Assembly (NCBI RefSeq): GCF_000243335.1
Contig: NZ_JH597773.1
Span: 348,168 to 412,167, forward strand
Source of the DNA: Leptonema illini DSM 21528
Lineage (GTDB): Bacteria; Spirochaetota; Leptospiria; Leptospirales; Leptonemataceae
Direction: 5' to 3'
Length of the DNA stretch: 64,000 nucleotides
Part shown: positions 39,173-48,210 of the stretch, one piece after another
Numbering within the stretch: position 1 is the stretch's first letter
How the letters are laid out: the number at the start of each line of letters is the position of its first letter
Translations under genes and position numbers: made by a program
Notes under the pieces: generated by a model
Database searches by the model: none
What the model was told of the DNA's origin: nothing
What the model saw: only the letters and a program-made list of their open reading frames with translations

Positions 39173-40870
39173 ATGGCCACACGCAAGAAAGCATCCCTGC
39201 CGCCCTCACACACCGAAGACGATCTGCGCACGGGCCTTGAAAAGGCAGGCGGATTCCTGCATGAGATCTTTGCACGGCTTCCGGCCATTCTAAAAGTAGA
39301 GCGATCTGACGTTCTTCTGATGCACGATGAGATCGACCAGGGAGCGCGCATCCAGTCCCTGCCCTACTGGCTCTTTCTCTTTGCCTCGTGCGGTATCGCC
39401 ACGATGGGACTGATTACAAACAGTCCGGCCGTTATTATAGGCGCCATGCTCATCTCGCCGCTCATGGCGCCGATCATCGGGCTGGGCATGGGCGTGGCGC
39501 TCAGCGATCTCTATCTCGGAACCAAATCTCTGTTCAACCTGTTTGCCAGCGTCACCGTCGCTATCGTCACGGCCGCTCTCATTACACTCCTTGTTCCGTT
39601 GCATGACGATACGACGGAGATCCTTGCGCGAACGAGTCCGACCGTTCTCGATCTTTTTATTGCCGTACTCTGCGGTCTTGTCGCGGCCTTGAGCTCGGTT
39701 CGCTCCAGCGGAGAGAACGTTCTCGGTAACGTCGCTCCAGGAGCGGCCATCGGCGTCGCTCTGATGCCGCCGCTCTGCGTCGTCGGTTATGGCCTCGGTT
39801 CGGGTTTTCGCGGCGAGATGATGTGGGGGGCGTTTCTGCTCTTTCTTACGAACCTGTTCAGCATCGTGCTCGTCAGCTCGGCCTTTTATTATTTCATCTA
39901 CGAAGGATATAACATCAATCGCCTCGTATCGCTTCTTGTCGGCCGGCGCCAGAAGAAAGAGCCCTTTTTTAATCTTCTCTCGCGCATTCCTCTGTGGCAG
40001 CGCATCGATGAAAGCCTGAGCTCACGCAAACGTTTTCTCTTTCCATTGATTCTGATGCTGCTCATCAGTTATCCGCTGATGAGCTCGCTCGTCTTACTCA
40101 AGAAAAAAACCGATCTGCGCAACTTCCTGAGCGGAGAGCTGCGCTCCGTTTCAGGATTACAGGTGATCCGCGGCCCCGAGCAGTTGAACTATTCAGGCGA
40201 CTCTATCACGGGATCCATCCTCTATTCCAGTGATCAGGATAACGACTCACTTGAAGAGCAAATCCATACCAAGCTGAAGCAGCGCTTTGCTGATGTGGAG
40301 CCGAAGTTTCGCCTGATTCGCATCGTCGGGGAGGCCGACCTTGAAACATTGCAAAAAGCGGGGATTCCCGATCCAGCCGTCGAGGCCTCAAACCGCCTCG
40401 AACAGGCCCTGCTTTTAACCGATCACATTCATAAGGCGATGATGAGGCGCTTTCCGCCCGAAGCGGGACTCATTCTGCGCACACAGCTGATCACGTCGGC
40501 ACGCGGAATCGATTCCGTGCAGATACGATATGCGGGCGAGGCGTTAGACAGAGGCTCTCTCAACCTCGTCGGCGCTACGCTGCGTCAGGAGCTTGAAGCG
40601 CAGGGCTATGCCGCCGGCGAAGTACAGATCATCCACTCGGGCAGTATCGAGCGAACGGGCGGATGTAAAGAGCGGGCCGATCTGAAATCAGAACTTCTAC
40701 CGCTACTCGATCCGCTGCGTGCGAATCGTGAGATCGGCGTCATCCTGCTTCTGCGGCCCGGAACGTCGATCGACGCCGACTTTCTCAAATCGTTCGGCGA
40801 ACGCTTGACCGTACGCTACAACGACGATGCGAAATGCCAGTTCCGGTTAACCTACACCAGACTACCGTAA
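39173..40870 (+). CDS. DUF389 family membrane protein
   Basis: The 565-residue protein has an N-terminal soluble part, then a DUF389/TIGR00341-type membrane domain starting SLPYWLFLFASCGIATMGLI and NSPAVIIGAMLISPLMAPII, with about six hydrophobic segments to residue 250, and a large C-terminal domain with an additional membrane segment (FPLILMLLISYPLMSSLVLL). The function of the family is unknown. I chose ATG 39173 because the upstream open frame is basic and not conserved and overlaps the divergent gene. It ends at a strong terminator. Confidence 0.85.
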   Translation: MATRKKASLPPSHTEDDLRTGLEKAGGFLHEIFARLPAILKVERSDVLLMHDEIDQGARIQSLPYWLFLFASCGIATMGLITNSPAVIIGAMLISPLMAPIIGLGMGVALSDLYLGTKSLFNLFASVTVAIVTAALITLLVPLHDDTTEILARTSPTVLDLFIAVLCGLVAALSSVRSSGENVLGNVAPGAAIGVALMPPLCVVGYGLGSGFRGEMMWGAFLLFLTNLFSIVLVSSAFYYFIYEGYNINRLVSLLVGRRQKKEPFFNLLSRIPLWQRIDESLSSRKRFLFPLILMLLISYPLMSSLVLLKKKTDLRNFLSGELRSVSGLQVIRGPEQLNYSGDSITGSILYSSDQDNDSLEEQIHTKLKQRFADVEPKFRLIRIVGEADLETLQKAGIPDPAVEASNRLEQALLLTDHIHKAMMRRFPPEAGLILRTQLITSARGIDSVQIRYAGEALDRGSLNLVGATLRQELEAQGYAAGEVQIIHSGSIERTGGCKERADLKSELLPLLDPLRANREIGVILLLRPGTSIDADFLKSFGERLTVRYNDDAKCQFRLTYTRLP

Positions 40871-40901
40871 AAAAAGGGCCTCCGTTTCCGGAAGCCCTTT
40901 C
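40871..40901. terminator. Bidirectional terminator
   Basis: AAAGGGC-CTCCG-TTT-CCGGA-AGCCCTTT forms a long hairpin, with A residues on one side and T residues on the other, between the convergent DUF389 and thiolase genes. Confidence 0.85.
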
Positions 40902-40949
40902 TTCGCTTTGAATCGCCGCTCCGGGGCCGGCTCTTATTAACCGAATCGC

Positions 40950-42275
40950 TTACGGATTGCGCTCGATGATCATCGAACCGGCGATACCGCCGTGGGCACA
41001 GGCCGTAATCAGCACCTTGTTGATGCCGGCATCGTCGCGCATATCCATAACGGCGTTATGAATCAGGCGGATGCCTGTTGCACCGAACGGGTGACCGATG
41101 GCGATCGATCCGCCAAAACGGTTAATACGCTTCTCGTCGAAACGCTTCTGCCAGTCGTAGCCCGTCTTGAGTCGGATCTCTTCGAGAGCGCCGACGGCCG
41201 TCGCCGCGAAGGCTTCGTGGATCTCGATGGCGTCGAGGTCTTCGAACTTCATGCCCATCTCTTCGAGAAGAGCGATCGAAGCCGAGGCCTGTGCCAGGCC
41301 CATCTGATTCGGATGCACGCCGCGCATCTTCCAGCCGCTCAGGTAAGCGACGATCTCAAGGCCGAGCTCTTTAGCCTTCTCAGGAGTCGTTACGATAATG
41401 CCCGAGGCTCCGTCGGAACGCGGCGATGCGTTGAAAATCGATACGGTCGGAGCATGGCTCTTCTCAAGATCTTTCGCGTACTTCGCCTTGAACTGGTCGA
41501 ACTTCATGCCCGGATTGTCGAACAGAAGCATGGCGCGCCCCATACGGCTCGGGTTCTCCACAAGGCCTTTGCGAAGCAGAACGGCCTCGTCGGCGGTCAT
41601 CGGATTGCCCTCATCGTCGTCGACGGGGATCAGGAACGGAGCATACTTGCCGGCTTCGGTCGCCTCAAGCGAACGCTTGAAGGACTCGTATGCCAGCTTA
41701 TCCTGCAATTCGCGGGACAGAGCGTAGTTCTGCGCTACGATCTCGGCCGTCACCTGCATGCCATAAGAGGTTTCACCGTCGCCCAGGCCGTCTTCCAGCG
41801 TATCGCGGATCTCAACGCCTTCAGGAAGAGCGTCTTCTTTGATAGCCTTGAGCAGCTTATCGGGCGAACCTGTTTTCTTGTCCAGACGGGCGTTCTTGAC
41901 GACGAACGGCATGGAGGACTGAGACTCCTCGCCGATTGCCAGAAAAAGTTTTCCTTCTCCGAGCAGGATCCGACGGGCCGCTTCGGCCACCGCTTCCATA
42001 CCAGAAACGCAGTTCTGGTTCACGGTAACGGCAACGGTTTCGTCGGGAAGTCCGATCAGGTTCGCAATGACCCGGGCGGAGTTCGGTGCAAAAGGAAAGC
42101 CTTCGCCGGCAATGATACCGTCGATCTGCTTCTTATCCAGACCACTCTGTTTGAGAATATCCTCTGCGACGATGCGTCCCAGATGCTGACCTGGGAAGCG
42201 CGCAAGGGCCTTGCCGATCTGAGCAAACGGCGTTCGTCTCGGTACGCAGAGAGCGATTTTTTTCTCGAGTTTCAT
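40950..42275 (-). CDS. Thiolase (acetyl-CoA C-acyltransferase)
   Basis: The 441-residue enzyme has the thiolase catalytic residues: Cys in TVNQNCVSGMEAV, His in EIHEAFAATAV and in GHPFGATGIR, and the second Cys in ACAHGGIAGSMI. It cleaves or forms 3-ketoacyl-CoA, in fatty-acid beta-oxidation or its reverse. The length (441) is closer to the FadI/trifunctional-type thiolases than to the 390-residue FadA group. No acyl-CoA dehydrogenase is adjacent, so the chain-length preference cannot be read. Confidence 0.93.
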   Translation of the reverse strand: MKLEKKIALCVPRRTPFAQIGKALARFPGQHLGRIVAEDILKQSGLDKKQIDGIIAGEGFPFAPNSARVIANLIGLPDETVAVTVNQNCVSGMEAVAEAARRILLGEGKLFLAIGEESQSSMPFVVKNARLDKKTGSPDKLLKAIKEDALPEGVEIRDTLEDGLGDGETSYGMQVTAEIVAQNYALSRELQDKLAYESFKRSLEATEAGKYAPFLIPVDDDEGNPMTADEAVLLRKGLVENPSRMGRAMLLFDNPGMKFDQFKAKYAKDLEKSHAPTVSIFNASPRSDGASGIIVTTPEKAKELGLEIVAYLSGWKMRGVHPNQMGLAQASASIALLEEMGMKFEDLDAIEIHEAFAATAVGALEEIRLKTGYDWQKRFDEKRINRFGGSIAIGHPFGATGIRLIHNAVMDMRDDAGINKVLITACAHGGIAGSMIIERNP

Positions 42276-42432
42276 ACAAATAATAAATAAATGAATCCGT
42301 TTCAGGTCAATACCTTATCCCCAGGCCGGGGCTCCAGGCCGTCCGTAAAGACAGACGCAACCGTGCTTTCCGCAACGGGCATTCGAAAAAAAGGTAGACA
42401 CGGCACAGAATCCCGGCCCGATCAGAAGCTCG

Positions 42433-43230
42433 ATGTCGAGAATGATCCTCATCCGAACGTATTCACCAAAGACGGCGGCGATGATGAAAGAGAGCCTGCA
42501 CCAGGCCTTTTCAGGACTCTGGCTGGAGTCCCATGTCGAAGATATCTTTCATATCTGCGACGAACTTGTGAAAAACGGAGTGAAATCCAACTACAAGACG
42601 ATCCTCTACTGGATGGAGGCCCGCAAACGCTTTCAGGCGAAGAATCCCGACGTCGCCCTCGACGAGATCGACGAATGGCTTTATGAGGTTTTCTATTCTG
42701 GAGAGAACGAGCTCATCGAGCTACAGTTTAACAAGGTCGAACGCGAAAAGATCCTGAACGATCTGCTGGGCGTCCTTGAGATGGAGGCCATGTACATCGA
42801 CCATCGCATGGGCCGACGCCGTCTTGCGCATGCCGGGCTTCTGCGAGAGCTGATCCGCATCAAACGTTTTTGCAAGAAGCACCGCATCGGCGTACAGGTG
42901 CGCATCGAATCGGCCGGCGACCAGCTTCATATCACCGTTTCCAATGACGCCCCGATTCTCGAAGAGGACCTTGTACGCATCCAATCCGTGCGCTCGACGT
43001 TCCGGGATTTTCAGCGCAGGGGCAACGAAGAGCAGTTCTTTCTCGAACATATTAACACGTCAGGCGGAGGGCACGGGCTCGGATATCCGCTGATGGACTC
43101 TATTCTGACTACGATGCATCTTGATCCCGACACGTCGCTTTTCTTGATCTCGGCGACGCGCACGATGATCCTGCTCAGCCTGCCCATAGTACAGCCCGAG
43201 AGCCATGCTTTACTTCCAGCGCCGCGATAG
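42433..43230 (+). CDS. Orphan protein with GHKL-like ATPase fold
   Basis: The 265-residue protein has no signal or membrane segment. Residues about 60-160 are helical (RRRLAHAGLLRELIRIKRFC), and residues 170-250 look like a histidine-kinase ATPase domain: VRIESAGDQLHITVSNDAPI (N-box-like and G1-like) and GGGHGLGYPLMDSI (G2-like), without an obvious phospho-acceptor His or sensor. It may be a diverged kinase used as an anti-sigma-like or signalling protein of spirochaetes. The family name is not known to me. The start at 42433 is tentative; ATG 42484 is an alternative. Confidence 0.6.
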   Translation: MSRMILIRTYSPKTAAMMKESLHQAFSGLWLESHVEDIFHICDELVKNGVKSNYKTILYWMEARKRFQAKNPDVALDEIDEWLYEVFYSGENELIELQFNKVEREKILNDLLGVLEMEAMYIDHRMGRRRLAHAGLLRELIRIKRFCKKHRIGVQVRIESAGDQLHITVSNDAPILEEDLVRIQSVRSTFRDFQRRGNEEQFFLEHINTSGGGHGLGYPLMDSILTTMHLDPDTSLFLISATRTMILLSLPIVQPESHALLPAPR

Positions 43231-43419
43231 AAATCCGGTGTGGGGCCTCCGGACAATTCCGGGTAATCAGATAGGAATAATGCTTGCAGACATCCGACAT
43301 TTGATATCTTTGAGTCAGAATTGGCTTCAGGACTCATGAGAGGTTTCAGGACCGATTCGAAGAAAAACACCCCCCGCAAGAAAACAGTATCAGCCAGACC
43401 ATACAGGTAGATGTAGCAG

Positions 43420-44589
43420 ATGACCTCAATCACGAAATCACAGAATCAGATTCGTCTCACCGCCGACCCGCATAAGCCGCTCAGTCCGGCCATTTACCCG
43501 ACGTCGGTCTTTTTATTCGAAAATACGGCCGAGCTCATCGACTTCGTTGAGGCGAAATCGCCGGATCGCTTTGAGTATGCGCGATACGGCAATCCGACGC
43601 GGCGGGCGATGGAGTATGTTCTGGCCGAGCTTGAAGGGGCCGAAGACGCCGTGCTCTGCGCATCGGGCATGGCTGCCTGCACGATGCCCGTGCTTGCCCT
43701 GCTACAGAACGGAGATCATCTTATCTTCACATCGGATAGCTATCTTAAAACGAGAACGTTCATCGAAAAGACACTGCCCGCCTTCGGAATCGCGACTACG
43801 ATCGTCGAGCCCGACATCCAGGCCGTCGAGGCCGCCATCCGCCCCGAAACGAAGCTCGTCTTCACCGAGATGCCCACCAATCCACTCTATCGCGTCATCG
43901 ATCTCGAAGGGTTAACCTCGCTCTGTCGCAAACGCGGACTGATCTCGATGATCGACTCGACGCTGGCCTCGCCGGTTAACCTGAATCCGATCCGTCATGG
44001 AGCCGATCTCGTCGTGCATTCGATGACGAAGTACTTCGCCGGTCAGAACGACCTCATCGCCGGCGGAGTGGCCGGCCGCAAAGATCTCGTATCGCAGGTG
44101 CGCGACCGTATCGGCGAACTCGGCGCCATTCTGCCCGCCCAGGAATGCTACCGTCTTTATATGTCGACGAAAACGATGCAGCTTCGCGTCGAACGTCAGA
44201 ACGCGACCACGCTTGCCCTTGCCGAATACCTTGAGGGTCATGCCCGTATTCGCAAGGTGTATCATCCGATGCTGGCTTCGAACGTCGACGCCGAACAGGC
44301 TCGCCGGTATCTGCGCGGAGGCGGATGCCTGTTTACCATCGACATCGACGGAGGCTTCGATCAGATGCGAGCCTTCTGTGATGCGACGAAGGTCTTTCGC
44401 ATCGGCCCAAGCTTCGGAAGCCCCGAGTCGCTGCTTGATCCGCCCGTCATCATGAGCCACTGGAACGTCGCCCCCGAACAGCGCGCCGCCATGGGCATCA
44501 CCGATTCGATGGTACGCATCTCAGTCGGCCTTGAAGATGTGAATGAACTTAAAGCCGATTTAGATCAGGCGTTACAGAAGGCGTTTTGA
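43420..44589 (+). CDS. Cys/Met metabolism PLP-dependent enzyme (cystathionine gamma-synthase/lyase type)
   Basis: The 389-residue enzyme has the family hallmarks YARYGNPTRRAMEYVLAELE, the pre-PLP ASGMAA motif, TEMPTNPLYRVIDLEGL, D in MIDSTLASPVN and the PLP lysine in HSMTKYFAGQND. It could be cystathionine gamma-synthase, gamma-lyase or an O-acetylhomoserine sulfhydrylase; the active-site tyrosine and arginine are present, so the sequence alone does not decide. The downstream lipoprotein gene overlaps its stop codon, so they may be co-transcribed. Confidence 0.88.
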   Translation: MTSITKSQNQIRLTADPHKPLSPAIYPTSVFLFENTAELIDFVEAKSPDRFEYARYGNPTRRAMEYVLAELEGAEDAVLCASGMAACTMPVLALLQNGDHLIFTSDSYLKTRTFIEKTLPAFGIATTIVEPDIQAVEAAIRPETKLVFTEMPTNPLYRVIDLEGLTSLCRKRGLISMIDSTLASPVNLNPIRHGADLVVHSMTKYFAGQNDLIAGGVAGRKDLVSQVRDRIGELGAILPAQECYRLYMSTKTMQLRVERQNATTLALAEYLEGHARIRKVYHPMLASNVDAEQARRYLRGGGCLFTIDIDGGFDQMRAFCDATKVFRIGPSFGSPESLLDPPVIMSHWNVAPEQRAAMGITDSMVRISVGLEDVNELKADLDQALQKAF

Positions 44590-44972
44590 GAAAGGCGACG
44601 GTCATCTTTGCTTTCGGTCTCTGTGTTCTGGCAGGATGTGCTTCACCACGTAACGATTGCGAAGCCAGCTTGAATGAAGATACGTGCCTGATCTTGGCGG
44701 CGCTTCAATCCGACTGCCGGGGCATGATGCAAGCCGGCGTGGCAACACCGACAGAATGCAATGCCTTCGATAAGGTGGCCCTATCTGCCTGCCTCCTATC
44801 GATGGAAGAAAAAAACAAATGCAACCGAAAGTCCGACCTGCCTCTGATTCCAAAGATCGTAATCAAAAGCATCGCCCCTAATGCGGAGCGCTCCACAGAA
44901 TCAGGGGAAGCATTAGCGGGTAGATTTGCGCTCACAGAATGCCGTTCTCTCGCCTCATCGTATCATCTGTAA
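44586..44972 (+). CDS. Small cysteine-rich lipoprotein, paralogue of the 29307 gene
   Basis: The 128-residue protein starts with TTG 44586 overlapping the preceding stop, with AAGG just upstream. Its signal peptide ends VLAGC, and the mature part has seven further cysteines. It shares CASPRNDCE, the CLIL segment, P-ECNAFDKVALSACL, KNKC and LPLIPKIV with the lipoprotein at 29307-29651. The function is unknown; conserved Cys spacing suggests a small disulfide-bonded surface domain. Confidence 0.65.
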   Translation: MRKATVIFAFGLCVLAGCASPRNDCEASLNEDTCLILAALQSDCRGMMQAGVATPTECNAFDKVALSACLLSMEEKNKCNRKSDLPLIPKIVIKSIAPNAERSTESGEALAGRFALTECRSLASSYHL

Positions 44973-45016
44973 AAAACACTTGCGTCCAGAGTTATCCCGT
45001 AAAATGCTTTTACGAT

Positions 45017-45334
45017 ATGCGTCTCCGTACCACCAGTAATTCCTTGAATGCTCTGCTGCTGCTTACGCTTCTTTCTTTATTCACGGGCTGCTTCAGCCAT
45101 AAATATGTCGTTCTCGAAAGCGACAAACCGCGTCAGCCCGAGATCATTGAGTTGAAGATTTTCACGTTGCTCTGGTTCGTGCCGATCGAAACCGAGATCA
45201 GTCCGGAGCGGCTCTGCCCGGGCAGTCGCATTCGTATGATCAATATGTACGATAGCGCCATGGATGGGTTAGTCTGCGGCGCCACGTTAGGCCTGGTTTG
45301 CCCGCACATGGTGGGCGTGGAGTGTGAAGAATGA
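45017..45334 (+). CDS. Bor/Iss-like small lipoprotein
   Basis: The 105-residue protein has a lipoprotein signal (LLLLTLLSLFTGC). The mature part follows the pattern of the phage lambda Bor family: a short strand, then a region with LLWFVPIETEI, a Cys in PERLCPGSRI, then DGLVCGATLGLVCPHMVGVEC, matching the GL-----TLGIYTP---V-C end of Bor. Bor/Iss proteins are surface lipoproteins linked to serum resistance in enterobacteria. The next gene overlaps by ATGA. Confidence 0.65.
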   Translation: MRLRTTSNSLNALLLLTLLSLFTGCFSHKYVVLESDKPRQPEIIELKIFTLLWFVPIETEISPERLCPGSRIRMINMYDSAMDGLVCGATLGLVCPHMVGVECEE

Positions 45335-45744
45335 AAGCGCTACGATACCTGCCGTTTGCCATCTTTCTCGGCAGCTGCTCAATCTTCGACGTAAGACTGG
45401 CGACGCCGCAAGATGAAAGCCGCATCGAGAAGGTTTCCGTTCCACGCAAGATGCGCGCATCGGGTTTTGCAGACGAAGAAGACCTCACTCCTCTGTGCAA
45501 CGGCGGTCGCATCGTAAGGGTCCGCTTTATGATGAACACTCCGACCGAGATCTGGTGCGAACCGGCAACGCCTGTAGAAAACAAACAAACCGTATCGACG
45601 ACAAACGAAAGCGGAGCAGGACTGCGGAGCGGCGGCGCCTGGCGCAACCGGCTCCCTACCCGAACGGGGCGCGCCCACCCGAACCCCGCCTGGTGCTCAA
45701 CACAGACAGCAAAGCACCACCCGCTGCGGCCTGCTCCCGTCTAA
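45331..45744 (+). CDS. Small lipoprotein with C-terminus formed by a repeat
   Basis: The protein has a lipoprotein signal (YLPFAIFLGSC) and about 75 residues that look like a short Bor-like domain (LCNGGRIVRVRFMMNTPTEI). From about residue 93 the frame runs into the structured repeat (45610-45724) and encodes a Pro/Arg/His-rich tail, so the original C-terminus has probably been replaced. The start overlaps the preceding stop (ATGA), indicating one operon. Confidence 0.55.
   Translation: MKALRYLPFAIFLGSCSIFDVRLATPQDESRIEKVSVPRKMRASGFADEEDLTPLCNGGRIVRVRFMMNTPTEIWCEPATPVENKQTVSTTNESGAGLRSGGAWRNRLPTRTGRAHPNPAWCSTQTAKHHPLRPAPV
45610..45724 (+). repeat. Structured repeat, type 2, copy A
   Basis: It starts AGCGGAGCAGGACTGCGGAG and ends AAAGCACCACCCGC. 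The 3' half forms GGTGCT / AGCACC around the loop CAACACAGACAGCAA. It contains an extra GGCGCCTGGCGCA segment that copy B lacks but the 31.3-kb palindrome has. It lies inside the 3' end of a lipoprotein frame. Confidence 0.85.
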
Positions 45745-45773
45745 CCATTCCAGCCCGCCCGATCCCCCTGCAT

Positions 45774-45869
45774 AGCGGAGCAGGAGTGCGGAGCGGCCCC
45801 CTATCCGAACGGGGCGCGCCCACCCGAACCCGGCCTGGTGCTCAACACAGACAGCAAAGCACCACCCGC
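45774..45869 (+). repeat. Structured repeat, type 2, copy B
   Basis: Direct repeat of copy A, 49 bases downstream, nearly identical from CCGAACGGGGCGCGCCCACC to the end. The IS4-family element has inserted at its 3' edge. The sequence between copies and up to 45867 holds no gene. Confidence 0.85.
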
Positions 45870-45874
45870 GGGGT

Positions 45875-47395
45875 GCATATCCTTACCCAGAAGTAGTCTC
45901 TGGGCGGAGGATTTTGTAGACGGCGGCCATATCGTAGAGGACGTGCATCCCCTGGAATATGGTGATCGGCCCCGGGAATCCATCGCTCTTTCTTGCAAGG
46001 AAACCACCGAGCCTCGCAATCTGAATCATGACGGTATAGAGAGAAGGAACCGTGTTTGGGAGTTCGGATGTATTGTTGATCCGACAGTGCAGGCTCTGCC
46101 ATTCGTGTGGTTCAAAAACAATTTCTGCGGAGAGGTCTGGAAGTTCCCTGCCTATGAATGTCAGGAAAAGGATTCTCCATGCGATGATGCTATCGACTGT
46201 GATGCATGACATCAGTCGAGCTCCGGTCTTCATCTGTCGGTTTTCAATCTTGCATCCAGATTTGAGGACCTTGAAGAAAGTCTCAATGATCCAGCGATCG
46301 GTGTACCATTCCACCTTCTCAACGGCTTCTTCGAAAGTGAGAACCGGCATTGTGGTGAGCAGCATCCATGAAATCCCCTCTTCCTTTTGCGGTGGATTTT
46401 TTTCGCATGTATATACTGCATAGAGATCGAAAGATGGATTCTCTTTCACAGGATATCGGTGAAAAGGCCGTCGCATTGTTATCTTTGAGAAGCGTATTTG
46501 CAGCGTTGCTTCTCTTGCTTTCTTACCCACCTTTCTTTGAACCTGAATATCATACTCACCGAATACATCTATGGACTCCATGAAATCCCACAAAAAGCCC
46601 GAATCCCCGGCCAATTTGCGGTCTTTTGCAGCTCGAACAAGCAAATCAGGCGGATTTTCTGTAGATAGTTTATGATGTTCAAGGAAGAGATCATACATAT
46701 CTCCTTCGCGATCGCAGACGTTTACGAAGTGAACTTTATCATTCATCTCCTTTTGAATCTCACAGACCTTGCGGTAGCTGTTTATCCATTTCATGCTCTC
46801 TTTGTCTTCGAGAGGAGTATTTCTTCTTTCCTCACGTGTGAGTTCAGAAGACCATGTGTTGTCAGGTCTATTCCAGATTTGTAGATCCAGTATTCCGAGC
46901 GGTGTGCCTTCGGGAGTAACGGCAAGAGTGGGATGAAGCATAAGTCCTCTTGTAAGGCGATTGCCGGCCGGTCCAATATCGTCGGTAGCGTCACGAGTGC
47001 TATAGTCAATCGTCGATGTATCCTGAATCGCAAGAACAAGCTCTCGACCCTCGATCCTTTGCTTCGTAGACTCTGTATGCGGACTTAAAATATTCTGTGA
47101 GTTCACCTTGCCGTTGTCAAAGAACCGATACACTCCTTTCGCACCCGCCCAGCTTGCCGACGCCTTTGGAACAGACGCACCCGGCTTCTGCATGAAAGCC
47201 TCAGCGACAGCAATGAGTCTGGCGTTCAAACGCGCATCACCGATATTTGCACTGGCGAATTCCTGCGCCCCCCAATTGGCTACTTCGCTATCCAGCTCCT
47301 GTGGTTCCTGAGCACTCTGCTGTCGTTTCTTCATGCGACATATTGCGCGGGCTCAAAAACAGTACAAGGAGAAATACTTCTGGGTAAGGATATGC
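45875..47395 (-). mobile_element. IS4-family insertion sequence, complete (1521 bp)
   Basis: Both ends are GCATATCCTTACCCAGAAGT read inward (at least 21 identical bases). A perfect 7-bp target duplication GCGGGGT lies at 45868-45874 and 47396-47402. It carries one transposase gene whose stop codon lies within the left inverted repeat. Confidence 0.95.
45883..47334 (-). CDS. IS4-family transposase
   Basis: The 483-residue DDE transposase has D in AIQDTSTIDYS, D in NVCDREGDMYDLFLEH and the YREK signature in YTDRWIIETFFKVLKSGCKI, which is typical of IS4 and its relatives. An N-terminal DNA-binding segment (NWGAQEFASANIGDARLNAR) matches the IS4 transposase DNA-binding domain. The gene is intact and contained within perfect ends, so insertion is recent. 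Confidence 0.94.
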   Translation of the reverse strand: MKKRQQSAQEPQELDSEVANWGAQEFASANIGDARLNARLIAVAEAFMQKPGASVPKASASWAGAKGVYRFFDNGKVNSQNILSPHTESTKQRIEGRELVLAIQDTSTIDYSTRDATDDIGPAGNRLTRGLMLHPTLAVTPEGTPLGILDLQIWNRPDNTWSSELTREERRNTPLEDKESMKWINSYRKVCEIQKEMNDKVHFVNVCDREGDMYDLFLEHHKLSTENPPDLLVRAAKDRKLAGDSGFLWDFMESIDVFGEYDIQVQRKVGKKAREATLQIRFSKITMRRPFHRYPVKENPSFDLYAVYTCEKNPPQKEEGISWMLLTTMPVLTFEEAVEKVEWYTDRWIIETFFKVLKSGCKIENRQMKTGARLMSCITVDSIIAWRILFLTFIGRELPDLSAEIVFEPHEWQSLHCRINNTSELPNTVPSLYTVMIQIARLGGFLARKSDGFPGPITIFQGMHVLYDMAAVYKILRPETTSG

Positions 47396-47487
47396 GCGGG
47401 GTGAGGGATGCGGTGCGCCCCGTTCTTATTGCGCTGGACTTTCTGGCACAGTGGAGAAAGTCATACTTAAGACGCTATGAGGACATT

Positions 47488-48210
47488 GTGAAGCGGAAGC
47501 AGTCCGAAGACCCCCTGGATGTGCGCATCTCGACGCAGCCAGACGATACAACATGCGGCATTACCTGCCTGCACGCCGTATATTCTTTCTACGAAAAATC
47601 CCCTCCGCCCATTGGCGACCTTGCTCGGGAAGTCCTTTTCCTGAAAGAAGGCGGAACCCTTGCCGTCATGCTGGCCAATCACGCGCTTTCTCGCGGCTAC
47701 CGGGCCACGATCTTCACCTACAACCTGAAGATCTTTGATCCGACGTGGTTTCAGAAAGGGGTCGATATTGCGGCGAAGCTCCAGGCTCAGGCAAAAGTAA
47801 AACGTTCACATTCTAAGATTCAACAGGCGACGCCTCAATACCTGAAATTTCTGGAAGCCGGAGGACGTCTGCGTTTTCAGAACCTGTCGGCCTCATTGCT
47901 GCGCTCGATTTTCAAACGCCGGCTGCCGATCATCACCGGTCTTTCGGCGACCTATCTGAACGGATCGATGCGCGAAAGGGCCGACGATGCCGATACGGTC
48001 GTCGACGACGATATCGGCGGAGATCCATCCGGCCACTTCGTCGTGCTGAGCGGATATGATCGCAACGGTCGTATCGTAGTGAAAGATCCCTATCCTCTTC
48101 ATCCCGGTATGAAGGATAACACCTACACGGTGGGCGCCGGTCGTTTGATCAACGCCATCATGCTTGGCATCGTCACGTTTGACGCGAACCTGCTCATCCT
48201 GGAAAAATGA
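47488..48210 (+). CDS. C39-like (papain-fold) peptidase, first gene of amidoligase operon
   Basis: From GTG 47488 (GAGG five bases upstream) the 240-residue protein has the C39 peptidase layout: catalytic Cys23 in QPDDTTCGITCLHAVYSFY, then His in SGHFVVLSGYD and Asp in VVKDPYPLHPG. There is no transporter or signal peptide, so it is a free cytoplasmic peptidase or transglutaminase-like enzyme. The frame is open back into the IS end, but that part is not conserved. It overlaps the next gene by ATGA. By context it trims, or transfers, a product of the downstream ligases. Confidence 0.8.
   Translation: MKRKQSEDPLDVRISTQPDDTTCGITCLHAVYSFYEKSPPPIGDLAREVLFLKEGGTLAVMLANHALSRGYRATIFTYNLKIFDPTWFQKGVDIAAKLQAQAKVKRSHSKIQQATPQYLKFLEAGGRLRFQNLSASLLRSIFKRRLPIITGLSATYLNGSMRERADDADTVVDDDIGGDPSGHFVVLSGYDRNGRIVVKDPYPLHPGMKDNTYTVGAGRLINAIMLGIVTFDANLLILEK

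Noticed and set aside
43231..43419. SAM-type riboswitch or T-box before the Cys/Met PLP enzyme
   Set aside because: No conserved riboswitch core or terminator hairpin could be recognised in the 189-base leader.
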